Source: Cryomorpha sp963748925 (lineage in GTDB: Bacteria > Bacteroidota > Bacteroidia > Flavobacteriales_D > Cryomorphaceae). Taken from it: a DNA stretch of 64,000 nt. The notes under the pieces are model-generated. The model was not told the origin of the DNA. It searched no databases and saw only the letters and a program-made list of their open reading frames with translations. Both the position numbers and the translations under genes were made by a program. The DNA is taken from assembly GCA_963748925.1 (NCBI GenBank), contig CAVVKG010000007.1, forward strand, positions 62,001 through 126,000, in the 5' to 3' direction. Below, in pieces: positions 1 to 8,699 of the stretch. Each line of letters starts with the position of its first letter. Position 1 is the first letter of the stretch.

Positions 1-1523
1 CAGGTATTGCAACTACAAACGCTCACAAATTTCAATACTCAGGTTTAGATGACGGTTTTATCTCAAAATGGTCATCTGAAGGTGAGCTTTTATGGTGTAC
101 CTATTTTGGAGGTGAGGGATATGATTTAGTGAACGATGTTACTGTCTCATCAGATGGGTCAATAATTGCAGTTGGATTTACTTCATCACTTAATGGTATT
201 GCATCGCCTGGAGCGTACCAAACAGAAAAAGGAAACGATAATAATGCAGGCTTTATCTGTAAATATACTTCTGACGGTCAACTATTGTGGAGTACATATC
301 TTTCAGGATCGGTAAACGACTATGCCGAGACAGTTGTAGTTGACGGTGAGGGCTTTATTTATCTCGGAGGCCAAGCACAATCTCCAAATTTAGGAACTGA
401 AGATACCTTTCAACCTCAAAAAAACATGTCTTCCGATGGGTATATTTCAAAGTTCGACCCAACCGGAAATTTAATCTGGTATACCTATTTTGGAGGTGAC
501 GATTTGGATGAATTATATGACATAAAAATAAATGGTGATTCTGAATTAGTTTTTATCGGACATACGAGAGGTTCAGTAGGGCTGGCAACTGATGGTGCCG
601 ACCAGGAAACAGCTACAAACTATTCACTTTTGCTGGGCAAGTTTGATCTGAATGGCCAGAGAATATGGAGCACTTATATAGATGGCGAAGGAGACGAAAG
701 GTATGGTACAATCGCTCTTGGCGAAAATGATGCGATCTATTTGGCCGGTAGAACTTCATCACAAAGCGGAATTAGCACACCTGGTGCATATTTCGAAACC
801 AATATCGAAACGTCATCAGTTCAGTTTTTGGCCAAATACGGCACCGGTGGAGAAAAGATTTGGGGAACCTATCTTGGTTTGCCAGATTTAATTATAGGAA
901 TAGGAGGTATTAATTATATGAACTCCGCGGTTTACTATTCCTTCACCGGAAAAGCGGTTAATCAAAATCTGATAACTGGCGATAACCCTTTTCAGCCAGT
1001 TTATAACAATGGGGGTGATGGTTCTACGGATTTAATTCTTGTAAAACTGACAGAAGACGGCTCTCCAATTTGGGGCACTTATTTTGGAGGGACAGAGTCT
1101 GAAAACTACATTTCTTTTATAGTGCCATTCGATAATGGCAATAAATTTCTAATTGCTGGCGGCACCGGCAGCGAGAATTTTTACGCATCAGAAGACAGCT
1201 GGCAGGAAACGATAACCTCTTCTCCAGACTGCTTTTTGGCGCAACTTTCTGATCTAACACTTACGCTCACATCGGAATATGACCGAAGAAAAGATATACT
1301 TCTTTATCCAAATCCATCAAGTGGGATTTTTAATTTAAATTGGGATGAATCTTTCGGTATGACAGGAAATTTGAGAATTACTAATCAAATTGGTCAGGTT
1401 GTTTTTCAATTATCGAGGTATCACTTAAATTCTGGAATAAATGTTGATTTGGAGTCCGGTCTATATATCATAAGACTGGAACAATCAGGAAATACTTATT
1501 CAAGAAAAATCATTATCGAATAA
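1..1523 (+). CDS. SBBP-repeat T9SS surface protein, 5' end missing
   Basis: The reading frame is already open at base 3 and runs to TAA at 1521-1523, so this is the C-terminal ~506 residues of a larger protein that starts before the window. It consists of repeated units of about 50-60 residues with the signature W-x-T-Y-F/L-G-G and A-x-D-x-x-x-N-I/Y-like strands, typical of SBBP (seven-bladed beta-propeller-like) repeats. The last ~75 residues form a T9SS type A sorting domain (LLYPNPSSGIFNL near the start, ending in RKIIIE). It is expected to be secreted through the outer membrane and processed at the cell surface. Its ligand is unknown. It ends five bases before the convergent rnhB gene. 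Confidence 0.85.
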   Translation, partial: GIATTNAHKFQYSGLDDGFISKWSSEGELLWCTYFGGEGYDLVNDVTVSSDGSIIAVGFTSSLNGIASPGAYQTEKGNDNNAGFICKYTSDGQLLWSTYLSGSVNDYAETVVVDGEGFIYLGGQAQSPNLGTEDTFQPQKNMSSDGYISKFDPTGNLIWYTYFGGDDLDELYDIKINGDSELVFIGHTRGSVGLATDGADQETATNYSLLLGKFDLNGQRIWSTYIDGEGDERYGTIALGENDAIYLAGRTSSQSGISTPGAYFETNIETSSVQFLAKYGTGGEKIWGTYLGLPDLIIGIGGINYMNSAVYYSFTGKAVNQNLITGDNPFQPVYNNGGDGSTDLILVKLTEDGSPIWGTYFGGTESENYISFIVPFDNGNKFLIAGGTGSENFYASEDSWQETITSSPDCFLAQLSDLTLTLTSEYDRRKDILLYPNPSSGIFNLNWDESFGMTGNLRITNQIGQVVFQLSRYHLNSGINVDLESGLYIIRLEQSGNTYSRKIIIE

Positions 1524-1528
1524 AGAGC

Positions 1529-2122
1529 TTACATAGTCGACTTCAAAAGCGTAAAACTCATCCTGTGATGTTCACAAGCACCGTGTTCTAAGATGGCCGC
1601 ACGGTGCGACTTGGTAGGATACCCTTTATTCTGAAGCCAATTATAGTTAGGGAAATCACCATGCAGATTAGCCATCAGCTCATCGCGATGGGTTTTGGCC
1701 AGAATAGAAGCTGCTGCAATAGCGCGTATTTTGCTATCGCCTTTCACGATGCACTGGTGGTTTATTTCCCGATAAGGGTTAAACCTGTTGCCATCCACCA
1801 GAATTAGTTCAGGTCGTTGCATGAGTTGATCCAGCGCTCGGTGCATAGCAAGAAAAGATGCATTCAAGATATTAATTTCATCAATTTCCTTATGACTCAC
1901 CACACCTACTGCCCAGTGCTCAACGTTCTTTTCAATTTCTCTTCGCAGCAGGTTTCTGTTAGCTTCTGTTATGAGCTTGGAATCATTCAGTAGTGGGTGG
2001 TTCCAGCCTTTCGGCAAAATAACGGCAGCCGCCACAACGGGCCCGGCCAGGCAGCCCCTACCCGCTTCATCACAGCCAGCTTCAATAATTCCCCGTTTAA
2101 AATAAGACTTTAACTTGGCCAT
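1529..2122 (-). CDS. rnhB: Ribonuclease HII
   Basis: This 197-residue protein has the usual RNase HII length. It hydrolyses the RNA strand of RNA-DNA hybrids and starts removal of misincorporated ribonucleotides in the cytoplasm. The N-terminus carries the hallmark GCDEAGRGCLAGPV with the catalytic Asp-Glu pair (residues ~18-19). A further acidic site lies in LVDGNRF (~108), and SIxAKTHRD follows near residue 140. ATG at 2122 sits exactly four bases downstream of a -7-like box (TACCTTCG), so the mRNA is probably leaderless. The gene is convergent with the SBBP gene and divergent from the PLP-enzyme gene. Confidence 0.95.
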   Translation of the reverse strand: MAKLKSYFKRGIIEAGCDEAGRGCLAGPVVAAAVILPKGWNHPLLNDSKLITEANRNLLRREIEKNVEHWAVGVVSHKEIDEINILNASFLAMHRALDQLMQRPELILVDGNRFNPYREINHQCIVKGDSKIRAIAAASILAKTHRDELMANLHGDFPNYNWLQNKGYPTKSHRAAILEHGACEHHRMSFTLLKSTM

Positions 2123-2126
2123 GGTG

Positions 2127-2156
2127 CGAAGGTAATTGATTGTAGAAAAAAGGCAA
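2127..2156 (-). promoter_or_regulatory. Promoter of rnhB (Bacteroidota type)
   Basis: On the minus strand a TTG (2154-2156) is followed after 19 bases by TACCTTCG (2127-2134), one mismatch from TAnnTTTG. Only four bases (CACC) separate the box from ATG, so transcription should start at or next to the start codon. Confidence 0.6.
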
Positions 2157-2285
2157 TTATCGAGGGGAGAATGTGTTTTTCTATTTGTGACCTTTCCACG
2201 TTAACCGCAGTGCTTGTTATTTACCTGAAGATGTAATGATTAGGGCCTTGTCAGCAATAGGTTTAAATTTTTTCTTGATTTTTAA

Positions 2286-2321
2286 AAAAACCTTTATCGT
2301 CAAAAGATCTCAAAGGTTTTT
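2286..2321. other. Orphan inverted repeat in the rnhB/PLP-enzyme gap
   Basis: AAAAACCTTT (2286-2295) and AAAGGTTTTT (2312-2321) form a 10-bp perfect inverted repeat with a 16-base loop, flanked by A and T runs like a weak bidirectional terminator. No gene ends here: both neighbours are transcribed away from it. The rest of the 2123-2490 gap holds only the two promoters. Confidence 0.35.
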
Positions 2322-2457
2322 CAGTTTCCGAATTTATTAAAGTGTTTAAACATTCACTCAGTTTCGTTATCCTTCCGCATAAAACCTTTCAGGTACTTTG
2401 TCGCTAAAAAATCCGAAATTTTATTTGTCACACGATCTATCCAGGTAGGTAATCCTA

Positions 2458-2486
2458 TTGTTTTATGTCCTTACTCCTTACCTTTG
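2458..2486 (+). promoter_or_regulatory. Promoter of the PLP-enzyme gene
   Basis: TTG (2458-2460), an 18-base spacer and TACCTTTG (2479-2486) match the Bacteroidota housekeeping promoter exactly. The ATG at 2491 follows after four bases (GGCC), so the transcript is predicted to be leaderless. Confidence 0.75.
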
Positions 2487-2490
2487 GGCC

Positions 2491-3432
2491 ATGTCAGAAT
2501 TGGATTTCAACACCCCTACTCCACTTCAGGAAGTTCCTTTCGCTCCGCTAAACAAGCGAAACATTACGCTTTACATAAAACGCGACGACCTTATACACCC
2601 CGACATTTCAGGAAACAAATGGCGTAAACTCAAACTAAATATTGAGCAAGCCATGCACAAAGGCCAAACCACCCTGCTCACCTTTGGGGGCGCTCACAGC
2701 AACCATATAGCTGCAACTGCTGCGGCAGCTGCTATGCACGGACTAAAATCTATAGGGATTATCCGCGGTGAAGATGCAGACCCGGAAAATCCTACGCTCA
2801 AATTTGCAGCAGAAAAAGGAATGCAGCTTGAGTTTGTAAGCCGCGGCGATTTTAAAGTATTGCAGGAATGGGAGTCAAAAGACCGCCTGCGCGAGCTTTT
2901 TGGATCATTTTACTTAATTCCTCAAGGCGGAGCAAATTACTATGGTGTGCAAGGCTGTATGGATATTATTAAGGAAATTGACATAGAGCCAGACCGGGTT
3001 TTTGTAGCCTGCGGCACCGCCACCACTCTGAGCGGGATGGCTATTGCCAATGCAGGTAAAACAGAAATTTATGGCATTTCTGCGCTTAAAGGGGGTGGGT
3101 TTCTACTGAAAGATCTGGAAGAAAACATCAAACAAGTATACAAAGATGTCGAAACGGAACGTTTTATACTTGAAAAGATTCACTTATTGCTTACCTACCA
3201 TTTTGGCGGTTATGCAAAAATCACACCTGAGTTGATTGACTTTATGCGAGCGTTTACTTTAGAAACCGGAATAAAACTTGATCCTGTTTATACTGCTAAA
3301 ACAGCATTTGCCATGAGCGATCTCGCTGGAAAACTGAACGGGCTAAAACCGGAAAAATGGGTTTTAATTCACACTGGAGGACTGCAAGGAATACCCGCAA
3401 TGGAAGCAAGATCGGGACATCCTATTTATTGA
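2491..3432 (+). CDS. PLP-dependent ACC deaminase / D-cysteine desulfhydrase family enzyme
   Basis: This 313-residue fold-type II PLP enzyme resembles 1-aminocyclopropane-1-carboxylate deaminase and D-cysteine desulfhydrase. The PLP lysine is probably in SGNKWRKL (~residue 42). It is followed by TFGGAHSNHIAATAAAA, which binds the cofactor phosphate and substrate, then QGGANYYGVQG and ACGTATTLSG. In this family the product is usually a keto acid plus ammonia, and also sulfide when D-cysteine is the substrate. The exact substrate cannot be told from sequence. I chose ATG 2491 rather than TTG 2458 because the upstream codons overlap the promoter and the family starts near MSELDFNTPTPLQ. Confidence 0.85.
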   Translation: MSELDFNTPTPLQEVPFAPLNKRNITLYIKRDDLIHPDISGNKWRKLKLNIEQAMHKGQTTLLTFGGAHSNHIAATAAAAAMHGLKSIGIIRGEDADPENPTLKFAAEKGMQLEFVSRGDFKVLQEWESKDRLRELFGSFYLIPQGGANYYGVQGCMDIIKEIDIEPDRVFVACGTATTLSGMAIANAGKTEIYGISALKGGGFLLKDLEENIKQVYKDVETERFILEKIHLLLTYHFGGYAKITPELIDFMRAFTLETGIKLDPVYTAKTAFAMSDLAGKLNGLKPEKWVLIHTGGLQGIPAMEARSGHPIY

Positions 3433-3501
3433 AATTGTTGAATTCACAGAATAATGTGAATAAACATGCGTTTGTTACCCCTGTTGCTCTGTAAGTACTG
3501 A

Positions 3502-3509
3502 TAAATTTG
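3502..3509 (+). promoter_or_regulatory. Possible -7 box for the GH73-LysM gene
   Basis: TAAATTTG matches TAnnTTTG, 42 bases before ATG 3552. No well-spaced -33 TTG is present, so this is weaker than the other promoters in the window. Confidence 0.4.
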
Positions 3510-3551
3510 GGGGTTGAAGCTATTTACACTGATTTTAAGGCTGTTGATAAC

Positions 3552-4499
3552 ATGTTAAGAACGACAATAATTACGATTTTGACCGTAACTAGCCTGCTGC
3601 AGAGTGCTATGGGTATGGGTGATCCAAAAAGGGTTTCCAGATCGGAATATATAAGCATGTGGAAAGACGAGGCGATACTGCAAATGCGCGAACATGGAAT
3701 CCCTGCGAGCATCACTTTGGCGCAAGCAATATTGGAGAGTGGCGATGGAAATAGTGAATTAGCGAGCAAATCAAATAATCACTTCGGAATAAAGTGTCAC
3801 GACTGGACAGGCAAAAAGGTTTACCACGATGATGACAAACGCCATGAATGCTTTCGAAAATATGAAACTGCGCACCAGAGCTTTGAAGACCACAGTATTT
3901 TTCTGAAAAGAAGCCGGTATGCTTTTTTATACGACTATAAAGTAACGGACTATAAATCATGGGCTAAGGGTTTAAAAAAAGCCGGCTATGCTACTAATCC
4001 GAAATATCCTGACCTACTGATACGCATCATTGAAGAAAATAATCTGGAGGAGTATGATAAGCAAGGACTTAGTAAGGACTACAAGCCCAGCAAGCCAAAT
4101 AAGCCGGCAAGCAAAACCACTAAAGAAGGCGATGCAATAATCATTACGATTGATCGGGGCAAGAACGTAATGGTAAGTGACAATAACATTAAATACATTA
4201 TCACTCAAAATGCTACTACACCTGAGCGCCTGGCCGATGAACTGGATATGGGCAACTGGCAGATAGCGAAATACAACGATCTCGATAAAAATACGAGTAT
4301 TGAAGAAAACACACGTATTTATATTCAGCCGAAACGGGGTAAATCGAAAAAGTATAGCACCCACACCGTTGCTACTGGCGAAACAATCCACAGCATATCG
4401 CAGCTGTATGGAGTTAAGATTAAGAAAATCCTGAAGTTTTCTGACCTTCCCAAAGATCATAAAGTTAAGCCGGGTGAGGTTTTAAAATTACAACGATAA
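3552..4499 (+). CDS. Secreted GH73-type peptidoglycan hydrolase with C-terminal LysM
   Basis: This 315-residue protein starts with a hydrophobic export segment (MLRTTIITILTVTSLLQSAMG). A glucosaminidase domain (FlgJ/GH73 type, residues ~35-165) follows, with AQAILESGDGNSELA containing the likely catalytic Glu, then NNHFGIKC and GYATNPKYPDLL. One clear LysM lies at residues ~265-312 (HTVATGETIHSISQLYGV). It should cut between N-acetylglucosamine and N-acetylmuramic acid in the periplasm and act in wall growth or cell separation. ATG 3552 is preferred over an in-frame TTG at 3507, since it places the signal peptide at the N-terminus. Confidence 0.85.
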   Translation: MLRTTIITILTVTSLLQSAMGMGDPKRVSRSEYISMWKDEAILQMREHGIPASITLAQAILESGDGNSELASKSNNHFGIKCHDWTGKKVYHDDDKRHECFRKYETAHQSFEDHSIFLKRSRYAFLYDYKVTDYKSWAKGLKKAGYATNPKYPDLLIRIIEENNLEEYDKQGLSKDYKPSKPNKPASKTTKEGDAIIITIDRGKNVMVSDNNIKYIITQNATTPERLADELDMGNWQIAKYNDLDKNTSIEENTRIYIQPKRGKSKKYSTHTVATGETIHSISQLYGVKIKKILKFSDLPKDHKVKPGEVLKLQR

Positions 4500-4595
4500 C
4501 ACTAAGTTTACATAGCGTCTTTAATCTTGATTTAAATTAGCCTGTCCATTTCGGCATTAATTCAGAATCAAAAAAAATGACCATGCATTTAATTT

Positions 4596-4603
4596 TATAT
4601 TTG
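4596..4603 (+). promoter_or_regulatory. -7 box of the GT4 gene at 4640
   Basis: TATATTTG matches the Bacteroidota -7 consensus, 36 bases before ATG 4640. No clear -33 element is visible. Confidence 0.5.
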
Positions 4604-4639
4604 TAGTCGCTACTCGAAACTCGTCACAGACAACCACGA

Positions 4640-5791
4640 ATGAAGTTGTTATTTGTAATTCCCTCTATCACAAATTATTTCACCTTTTTAGAAGGGCTGA
4701 TTGACGAACTCACCAAGAAAAATCACGAAGTACACCTTGCCACATCGCGGAAGCATATAGCACGTATAAGTGCTTACAGACGTGAGATAAAATGTGAGGT
4801 TCACGACATTGATTTCCCAAGAGCCCTAGATCCAATTAGACATTATGCCGCTGCAAAGCGTGTAAAAAAACTAGTGCACGAAATACAACCCGACATAGTG
4901 AATGTTCACTTTTCGGCTGCGCTATTTACGGCTATGCTTGGAAAAGATGACAAGTGGCCGGTTTCCACAGGCACCATTCACGGTTTGGGATCACCGTTGA
5001 TAAGCGGCTGGCGCAAAGCCATTATTTCTCAGGCTGAAAAATGGAGTACTGCCCGGGTTGATGAAGTATATGTGCTTACCGAAGACGATAGAAAGTATCT
5101 TCATGAGCGCGCTTCGGGAGCAAATGTTAAAGTATTGGAGTCCTTTGGTATAGGATGTGACTTAGAACGATTCGACCGCAAAAACGTAGTTCCGGAGGAT
5201 CTGGAAAAAATTAGGGAAGAGCTGGAAATTCAATCAGATGATTTCGTTTATATTTTCATTGGAAGGCAAACCAACTTTAAGGGTTTCGACAAGGTAGTGC
5301 GCGCATTCTTAGAAACAAAAAAAACCCATCCCAAATCAAAACTGCTTCTGGTTGGCGAGAAAGACCGTATTCACCCAACCTCGCTCAAACCCAAATTTGA
5401 AAAGGCACTCAAGACCGATAAATCGATTATTCGTGTAGGCTGGCGAGAAAATGTACAGGATTATTTGGAATTATCTCACCTCAACGTATTTCCGTCTGAG
5501 CGCGAAGGGCTTCCAGTTAATTTAATGGAATCTCTCGCTATGGGAGTCCCGGTTCTCACTGTTAACAGCCGCGGCTGCCGCGACGTTGTGAGAAATGATA
5601 TTGACGGAGTGGTGATTGACGATACCGGAATTGAGGCACTCGCCACAGCGATGCGTGATTTGCAGGATAATAAAGATAGGATCAAAGAAATGTCTATAAA
5701 TGCCTTAGAAGGTCGAGATCGATTTGATCGCAGGATTTTCATCCAAAAACAATTTGAAATTTTCGAACGATTAACAGGGAAAAGTCTTTAG
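4640..5791 (+). CDS. Glycosyltransferase family 4 protein
   Basis: This 383-residue protein has the GT-B fold of GT4. The N-terminal acceptor domain starts MKLLFVIPSITNYF, and the C-terminal Rossmann domain begins near FVYIFIGRQTNFKGFDKVV. The donor-binding segment is EREGLPVNLMESLAMGVPVL (~residues 285-305), with the E-x7-E motif of retaining enzymes. It transfers a sugar from a nucleotide donor to a glycan or lipid-linked acceptor. It stands alone with its own promoter, outside the glycan cluster at 14-24 kb, so its pathway is unknown. Sequence resemblance is to capsule and exopolysaccharide glycosyltransferases. Confidence 0.8.
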   Translation: MKLLFVIPSITNYFTFLEGLIDELTKKNHEVHLATSRKHIARISAYRREIKCEVHDIDFPRALDPIRHYAAAKRVKKLVHEIQPDIVNVHFSAALFTAMLGKDDKWPVSTGTIHGLGSPLISGWRKAIISQAEKWSTARVDEVYVLTEDDRKYLHERASGANVKVLESFGIGCDLERFDRKNVVPEDLEKIREELEIQSDDFVYIFIGRQTNFKGFDKVVRAFLETKKTHPKSKLLLVGEKDRIHPTSLKPKFEKALKTDKSIIRVGWRENVQDYLELSHLNVFPSEREGLPVNLMESLAMGVPVLTVNSRGCRDVVRNDIDGVVIDDTGIEALATAMRDLQDNKDRIKEMSINALEGRDRFDRRIFIQKQFEIFERLTGKSL

Positions 5792-5795
5792 AATA

Positions 5796-6185
5796 CTAAT
5801 TCCCGTTTTCAATCCTGAGCTGCTTTACGCGAAACGACTCACCTTCTTTTTTCAGAAAAAATGTGAGCCGATACGATCCATTTGAGGTATCCAAATCACC
5901 GATGTAGTAATAGTCGTCCAGTTTAGACTTGCCCTCATGTTTAACACTGTAAGACGTAGGAACGTTTTCACTAAAAAATCGAGCTAAAATCACTTCTGCC
6001 TGCTCCTTGCTGTAAACGTCTTCTACATCTTTAACGGTAAGGTCTACGATCTTTGTAAAATATTTACCCAACGCCTTTGCATCCCCTGTTTGAATAGCTA
6101 TTGTAATCCCCTGCTTTTCTGACGTTTGACCATAGGAATTTATGGCAAATATGAAAAAGATGAAAACGATCAGAAATTTCTTCAT
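5796..6185 (-). CDS. DUF4783 family exported protein
   Basis: This 129-residue protein has a signal peptide (MKKFLIVFIFFIFAINSYGQ) and an NTF2-like body: ITIAIQTGDAKALGKYF, then a segment about phosphorylation-like domains of unknown role, ending FRVKQLRIENGN. The layout matches the Bacteroidota DUF4783 family, which is often found near rlmH, as here. It probably sits in the periplasm. No catalytic residues are recognisable and the function is unknown. The gene ends four bases after the convergent GT4 gene and is divergent from rlmH. Confidence 0.7.
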   Translation of the reverse strand: MKKFLIVFIFFIFAINSYGQTSEKQGITIAIQTGDAKALGKYFTKIVDLTVKDVEDVYSKEQAEVILARFFSENVPTSYSVKHEGKSKLDDYYYIGDLDTSNGSYRLTFFLKKEGESFRVKQLRIENGN

Positions 6186-6230
6186 GTCAATTATTTTCAG
6201 TTGTATTTACAAATATCAAGCCAGCTAAAT

Positions 6231-6265
6231 CAAATATAGTAAAATTAAGCTCTCCAGTTTTCAAA
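6231..6265 (-). promoter_or_regulatory. Promoter of the DUF4783 gene
   Basis: On the minus strand TATATTTG (6231-6238) lies 23 bases after TTTG (6262-6265). The leader to ATG 6185 would be about 40 bases. The spacer is at the long end of the accepted range. Confidence 0.45.
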
Positions 6266-6273
6266 GCCAGTTG

Positions 6274-6281
6274 TATCTTTC
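6274..6281 (+). promoter_or_regulatory. -7 box of rlmH
   Basis: TATCTTTC, one mismatch from TAnnTTTG, is followed by GGCT and then ATG 6286. The four-base spacing is the same as at rnhB, the PLP enzyme, ispE and dnaB and implies a leaderless transcript. Confidence 0.5.
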
Positions 6282-6285
6282 GGCT

Positions 6286-6759
6286 ATGAAAATAGTTATT
6301 TGTTGTGTCGGGCGCACTGATGTTCCTCATGTACAAGAGTCTATCCAAATTTATCTGGATCGTTTAAAGTACTATATTCCCACAGAACTCTTCATCATTC
6401 CAGAGCAAAAAGTCTGGAAAAAGATGCAGGGCGAGGCTCGGAAAAAAGCAGAAGGTGAGGCTATTTTAACTCAGTTAGAACCTGGCGACCGGGCAGTTCT
6501 ACTCGATGAAAAAGGAAAGCAGTACACGAGTGAGGATTTCGCAAATTATTTGCAAAAAGAGATGAGTACGGGAGCCAAGCGCCTGGTGTTTATTATTGGT
6601 GGAGCTTATGGGTTTAGCGAAGAAATTTATTCGGCAGTCCCAACAAAAATTTCACTTTCCAAAATGACCTTTTCTCACCAGATGATCAGGACCTTACTGC
6701 TAGAGCAAGTATATCGGGGAATGACGATTCTGAGAAACGAGCCTTATCATAACCGCTGA
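6286..6759 (+). CDS. rlmH: 23S rRNA (pseudouridine1915-N3)-methyltransferase
   Basis: This 157-residue SPOUT methyltransferase has the usual RlmH length. It methylates N3 of pseudouridine 1915 in helix 69 of 23S rRNA, using S-adenosylmethionine, on assembled ribosomes. The C-terminal trefoil knot is visible as LVFIIGGAYGFSEEI, LSKMTFSHQMIRTLLLEQVYR and the terminal NEPYHNR that caps the active site. ATG 6286 is chosen over a TTG at 6271, because that codon lies in the promoter and MKIVICCVGR is the normal beginning. Confidence 0.95.
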   Translation: MKIVICCVGRTDVPHVQESIQIYLDRLKYYIPTELFIIPEQKVWKKMQGEARKKAEGEAILTQLEPGDRAVLLDEKGKQYTSEDFANYLQKEMSTGAKRLVFIIGGAYGFSEEIYSAVPTKISLSKMTFSHQMIRTLLLEQVYRGMTILRNEPYHNR

Positions 6760-6838
6760 TGATGTAACCCGGCCTGCCCTAAAGCCGTAAAAACACCCGT
6801 TCGACTCCCCTTGAATGCGTTAATAAACTCTGCAATTT

Positions 6839-8527
6839 ATGAAACACGTTCTACTCACATTGGGAATCAGTATCCTAGCGCTTTATACCTGCGCTCAAAC
6901 CGGCACAGTAGCCGATTTTAGGAAAATATCAGAAACCACAGGAAACTTGAACACTCCCCTGATCAATCAGGGAAGGTTCGGTTTTTTAAGTGAATCAAAT
7001 TCAGAAAATAAATTTATTTCCGGAGCTCCCTATGAAGGCAATGGAGCAATTTATATCATTGAACTTGCTCCGGACGGATCTGCTGCAAGCAGTTCAAAAA
7101 TTTCCAGCGCTGACTTTACCTATTTTGATAACCTGAGTGATTCAGAATTTGGCACTGCCAGCCTTGAACTAAATGATCAAAATAACGACGGTATTTCCGA
7201 CTATTTAATAGGTGCGCCAGGTATTCAGCCAGATGGTGCACTTTTTCTGCTCCTCAGCAACGAGGGAAATTATACACTTAACGAAATTAGCCTTCCGGCA
7301 GAATTATCGGAAGCTACCAAATTGGGAGCTCATCTGGCTCATGAAGATGGTTCCATTTACATTCCTTCGGCTACCGGCGCGGGAGAAATTTTTATTTGCT
7401 CATTAAACTCAAGCCAGGAATTGATTTTTGAAAATAATATTGACTCATCCAACGGGTTTTTGTCAGAGAAACTAGAAGAAGGCGACCGGTTTGGGACAGG
7501 CTTAAGCTTTGCTGATATGAATGGCGATGGCCACACGGATATTATATGCGGTGCTCCCGGAGATGATGATCAGGACACGAATTTTGGCGCGGTATACATG
7601 CTTTATCGCGACAGTGATAAAGAGATAACCGGAATTCAAAAAATCTCGCGTCTTGAGGGCGACTTTGGCGGATTTATGAATATTGACGATGAGTTTGGAA
7701 TCTCGGTGCGTTGCATTGGTGATCTGGATGAAAACGGCACTCCAGATATGGCTGTTGGTGCCCCGGGCGATGACGACGGAGGAATTGACATAGGTGCCGT
7801 TTGGATCCTATTTATGCAACCTAGCGGAACAGTTAAAAACGAAAGGAAAATTAACCGTCTGGAAGGAAATTTTGGAGGTGACCTAAACTACGACGACCGA
7901 TTTGGAACGCGAATAGCTCTAATTGGTGATCACAATAACGATGGTACAATTGATATCGTTTCGGGGACGGTGCGCGACGACGATGGTGGAACCAATAAAG
8001 GCGCGGTATATACCATTCTAATTGAACGTTGCCCGTCTCCGAGCGGTTTTTTTGACTGGGAAGACAATAATGGAACCGTATCATTTACCGCCGAAGGTGG
8101 TGAGGGCTATGCACACATCTGGAACTTTGATGATGGCGGCTACAGTCAGCAGCAAAATCCCACCCACACGTATGAAAATAGTGGCACATACTCAGTTTGC
8201 CTGGCTATAACCAGCGAATGCGGCGGAAACAATTTTTGTCAGAATGTGACTGTTTCTGTTAATACCACAGTAGGGGTTGAAGACAGAATTGCACAACAAA
8301 CCGTTATTTATCCAAATCCTTCAACAGATTTCATTAAGATCGAAACCGATGGTCAGATAACGTCCATTCGATTTCTGAATATCACCGGGCAGGAAAGCAT
8401 GAGACTTGACAAGATCAAAGCAGGACAAAAAATAGATGTTTCAACGCTTCCTACAGGGATATATCTGGTTGAGATGATTATTGACGGCTATAGAATTGTA
8501 AAGCGAATTCAGAAAGTGGGCTATTAA
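6839..8527 (+). CDS. FG-GAP/PKD T9SS-secreted protein
   Basis: This 562-residue protein has a signal peptide (MKHVLLTLGISILALYTCAQ). It then has integrin-alpha-like FG-GAP repeats with Ca-binding loops, clearest at residues ~220-395: DRFGTGLSF..DMNGDGHTDI, DEFGISVRC..DLDENGTPDM and DRFGTRIAL..DHNNDGTIDI. A PKD domain follows at ~400-475 (WNFDDGGYSQQQNPTHTYEN) and a type A T9SS sorting domain from VIYPNPSTDFIKI to the end. It is expected to be surface-bound or released. FG-GAP and PKD modules suggest adhesion or binding, but no ligand can be named. The stop codon overlaps the end of a glycosyltransferase relic on the other strand. Confidence 0.85.
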   Translation: MKHVLLTLGISILALYTCAQTGTVADFRKISETTGNLNTPLINQGRFGFLSESNSENKFISGAPYEGNGAIYIIELAPDGSAASSSKISSADFTYFDNLSDSEFGTASLELNDQNNDGISDYLIGAPGIQPDGALFLLLSNEGNYTLNEISLPAELSEATKLGAHLAHEDGSIYIPSATGAGEIFICSLNSSQELIFENNIDSSNGFLSEKLEEGDRFGTGLSFADMNGDGHTDIICGAPGDDDQDTNFGAVYMLYRDSDKEITGIQKISRLEGDFGGFMNIDDEFGISVRCIGDLDENGTPDMAVGAPGDDDGGIDIGAVWILFMQPSGTVKNERKINRLEGNFGGDLNYDDRFGTRIALIGDHNNDGTIDIVSGTVRDDDGGTNKGAVYTILIERCPSPSGFFDWEDNNGTVSFTAEGGEGYAHIWNFDDGGYSQQQNPTHTYENSGTYSVCLAITSECGGNNFCQNVTVSVNTTVGVEDRIAQQTVIYPNPSTDFIKIETDGQITSIRFLNITGQESMRLDKIKAGQKIDVSTLPTGIYLVEMIIDGYRIVKRIQKVGY

Positions 8528-8640
8528 ATCCGGTTCTGATTTGAAACCATGATATCAAAAATAGAAGCAAGTCGACCAGTTAAATTATTCCGGCTGTACT
8601 TCATTATTTTATCATTTTCAGAATGGAGTGAGAAACCATT
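8524..8640 (-). pseudogene. Relic of a glycosyltransferase 3' end (copy 1)
   Basis: On the minus strand this stretch translates to a peptide starting about CSNGFSLHSENDKIMKYS and continuing RNNLTGRLASIF up to TAA at 8524. It closely matches the last ~35 residues of the glycosyltransferase encoded at 14112-15794 (CINGFSLHSEKEKIMQYS, RKNLTGELVAIF). No start codon or upstream coding part remains. It lies directly after the terminator of LamG gene A. Confidence 0.75.
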
Positions 8641-8663
8641 GGAACAAATAGACTCCTCTTTAA

Positions 8664-8699
8664 TAAAAAAAGCCCTGAACCAATAAGGGACAGGGCTTC
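8664..8699 (-). terminator. Rho-independent terminator of LamG gene A
   Basis: Minus strand: AAGCCCTG, a 13-14 base loop, CAGGGCTT, then a run of seven T. The same terminator recurs at 11446-11481. Confidence 0.85.
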
